A program made the translations under genes and the position numbers. Of a stretch of 7,860 bases of DNA, positions 6,825 to 7,860 are shown one piece after another (the first letter of the stretch is position 1; each line of letters opens with the position of its first letter). This stretch comes from an uncultured Ruminococcus sp. GTDB taxonomy: Bacteria; Bacillota; Clostridia; Oscillospirales; CAG-272. The notes beneath the pieces are model-generated. The model saw nothing but the letters and a program-made list of their open reading frames with translations, made no database searches and had not been told where the DNA came from. Location of the stretch: contig CADBTH010000078.1 of the NCBI GenBank assembly GCA_902797495.1, forward strand, positions 1 to 7,860. Direction: 5' to 3'.

Positions 6825-6860
6825 CTGTTGATCCGTCTCCGATCGACGTTGTTTGATTTG

Positions 6861-7860
6861 TCAGCGGGTGAAAACTCCGAAAAGCTCCCAGCCGCCCGAT
6901 TCAGAATATGCGGCGATAAGTTCGTCCGAGCGGTTTGAAATATACGAGTACCTGAACGGTATTATGATCGTTCCGTTGACGTCCACCGCTCCGACCTTTC
7001 CGTCTCGCCTCGTCAGCACTCCGACGCCGCCGTGAAACGCCGCGGCGTTCGTGTACATCGGCTCGGAGATCCAAACGCCGTTCACGTTCATGTAGCCGTA
7101 AACGCCGCCTCTCTCGAGCGTCAGTATGCCGTCCGAATAGCCCTTCAGCGTGTAGCCTTCCGGTATCGGGAACTCTCTCCCGTTCGGGTCGACGAGCACG
7201 TCCGCGTCCATATTTACGCGGAACACTTTGAACTCTTTGAGCTGGAACGGGTCGTAAGAGACCTTTCTCAGCCTCATGTATCCGCGGTCGAAATACAGAT
7301 GTCCCACGCTTTCCTCACCCTTCGAGAGCGGAAGCATGAATCTGTCGCTGCAGTACGCGTTCAGTATCTTGTTCTGATACCTCTTTTGAGAATTGAACAT
7401 TACGTCGCCCGAGGTGTTTATAACGCGAAGCTCCTTGACCTCGAATTTCGCCTCTTCGTCGACTCCCTTGTCGGTGACGACCGTCGCGTAGCCTTCTCTG
7501 TAGTTGAAAGCCGTGGGGTAGGGGAGGATCTCGTTAAGGTCGATCTCGTCCTCCGGTTCTTCCTCGCCATCGCCCTCTCCCGTCGTCTCCTCCGGCGGCG
7601 CTCCGTCCTGCGGCGCGTCCTTTGCCGTTTCGGCGTCCTTCTTGCCGTCCTGCTTTGTCGTCTCTTCCGTCTCTTCGGCGGTCTCCGCCGCTTTCATGGA
7701 CTCGATCTCTTCCGCGCGCTTCGCCTCCTGCTCCTTCAGCTTTTCGAGCAGCTCGGAAAGGTCGGGCTTTTCTGGGTCGTAAACGTCGAAGTAGTTCCAG
7801 TGCATGAAGTTGACCAGCGCGCTCTTTCCGTCGAGGAAGGTGGAGAATTTCGGCTCCATA
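6861..7860 (-). CDS. WG-repeat-containing protein with acidic low-complexity insert, 5' partial
   Basis: At least 333 codons are visible; the stop is TGA at 6861-6863. WG repeats are beta-rich units of about 30-40 residues of unknown general function, often in extracellular or envelope proteins. The clearest unit is GVYGYMNVNGVWISEPMY, then TNAAAFHGGVGVLTRRDGKV, then VGAVDVNGTIIIPFRYSYI near the C-terminus. Weaker units are FNYREGYATVV...LRVINTSGDVMF (118-150 of the visible part) and the first 20 residues (EPKFSTFLDGKSALVNF). An ATG at 7859 exists, but the residues after it read like the middle of a WG repeat, so the real start is probably beyond the right edge; signal peptide or membrane segments cannot be assessed. 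Between repeats lies an insert (about residues 28-108) that starts as a charged helix and continues as a Glu/Asp/Thr/Ala-rich disordered linker. The role in the operon is unknown. Confidence 0.8.
   Translation of the reverse strand, partial: MEPKFSTFLDGKSALVNFMHWNYFDVYDPEKPDLSELLEKLKEQEAKRAEEIESMKAAETAEETEETTKQDGKKDAETAKDAPQDGAPPEETTGEGDGEEEPEDEIDLNEILPYPTAFNYREGYATVVTDKGVDEEAKFEVKELRVINTSGDVMFNSQKRYQNKILNAYCSDRFMLPLSKGEESVGHLYFDRGYMRLRKVSYDPFQLKEFKVFRVNMDADVLVDPNGREFPIPEGYTLKGYSDGILTLERGGVYGYMNVNGVWISEPMYTNAAAFHGGVGVLTRRDGKVGAVDVNGTIIIPFRYSYISNRSDELIAAYSESGGWELFGVFTR
7536..7778 (-). other. Acidic coiled-coil/disordered insert inside the WG-repeat protein
   Basis: About 80 codons encode a Leu/Glu/Lys-rich segment (ELLEKLKEQEAKRAEEIES), likely helical or coiled coil, followed by a Glu/Thr/Asp/Gly/Pro-rich stretch with almost no hydrophobic residues up to EDEIDL. 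It separates one WG repeat unit at the visible N-terminal side from the others. The reading frame is open throughout, and the translation before and after keeps the WG pattern, so it is an in-frame insert rather than a sequencing fault. Confidence 0.7.

Noticed and set aside
6825..6860. GATC-flanked symmetry in the spacer between the WG-repeat gene and mnmG as an operator
   Set aside because: The arms match imperfectly beyond the self-complementary GATC and nothing links them to a known regulator.
7857..7859. ATG at 7859 as the start of the WG-repeat protein
   Set aside because: The residues directly after it match the interior of a WG repeat, and no upstream sequence is available to show an SD, so the gene is treated as open at the right edge.

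Overview
The window is a densely packed stretch of bacterial chromosome. It holds seven protein genes, all on the minus strand, with no gap longer than about 42 bases, so it reads as one long candidate operon transcribed from right to left. Transcription order is: WG-repeat protein (5' end outside the window), mnmG, ireB, an aldo/keto reductase fused to a ferredoxin domain, ribF, a D-Ala-D-Ala carboxypeptidase-like protein, and gpmI (3' end outside the window). Two junctions overlap by one base (TGATG between ireB and the reductase, TAATG between ribF and the carboxypeptidase), which suggests translational coupling. I see no tRNA, rRNA, CRISPR array, mobile element or convincing promoter or terminator.

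The likely source is an anaerobic member of the Bacillota, most probably a GC-rich gut-type Clostridia lineage. The evidence is the IreB family protein (essentially confined to Bacillota), a DacF/PBP5-type carboxypeptidase, the bifunctional RibF, a reductase with two [4Fe-4S] clusters of the kind common in anaerobes, and SD motifs of the AGGAG/AAAGGA type. Codon use is GC-rich and avoids TTA, CTA and TCA, which is why long empty reading frames lie antisense to several genes. Species-level placement is not possible from this window.

Layout by position: 1-1334 gpmI (444 codons visible, C-terminus missing); 1364-2677 carboxypeptidase-like protein with signal peptide and C-terminal membrane anchor; 2677-3615 ribF; 3631-4599 aldo/keto reductase-ferredoxin; 4599-4862 ireB; 4905-6824 mnmG; 6861-7860 WG-repeat protein with a long acidic insert, start not in the window.

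The genes are mostly housekeeping functions: glycolysis, FAD/FMN synthesis, tRNA wobble modification, cell-wall trimming and envelope-stress signalling. Two links are plausible but inferred. RibF makes the FAD that MnmG uses, and IreB (a target of the PASTA kinase IreK in enterococci) sits in the same transcript as a penicillin-binding-protein-like enzyme. The most unusual detail is in that enzyme: SxxK is intact, but the places where SxN and KTG should stand read GNN and CSG. I do not see a clearly new multi-gene system here.
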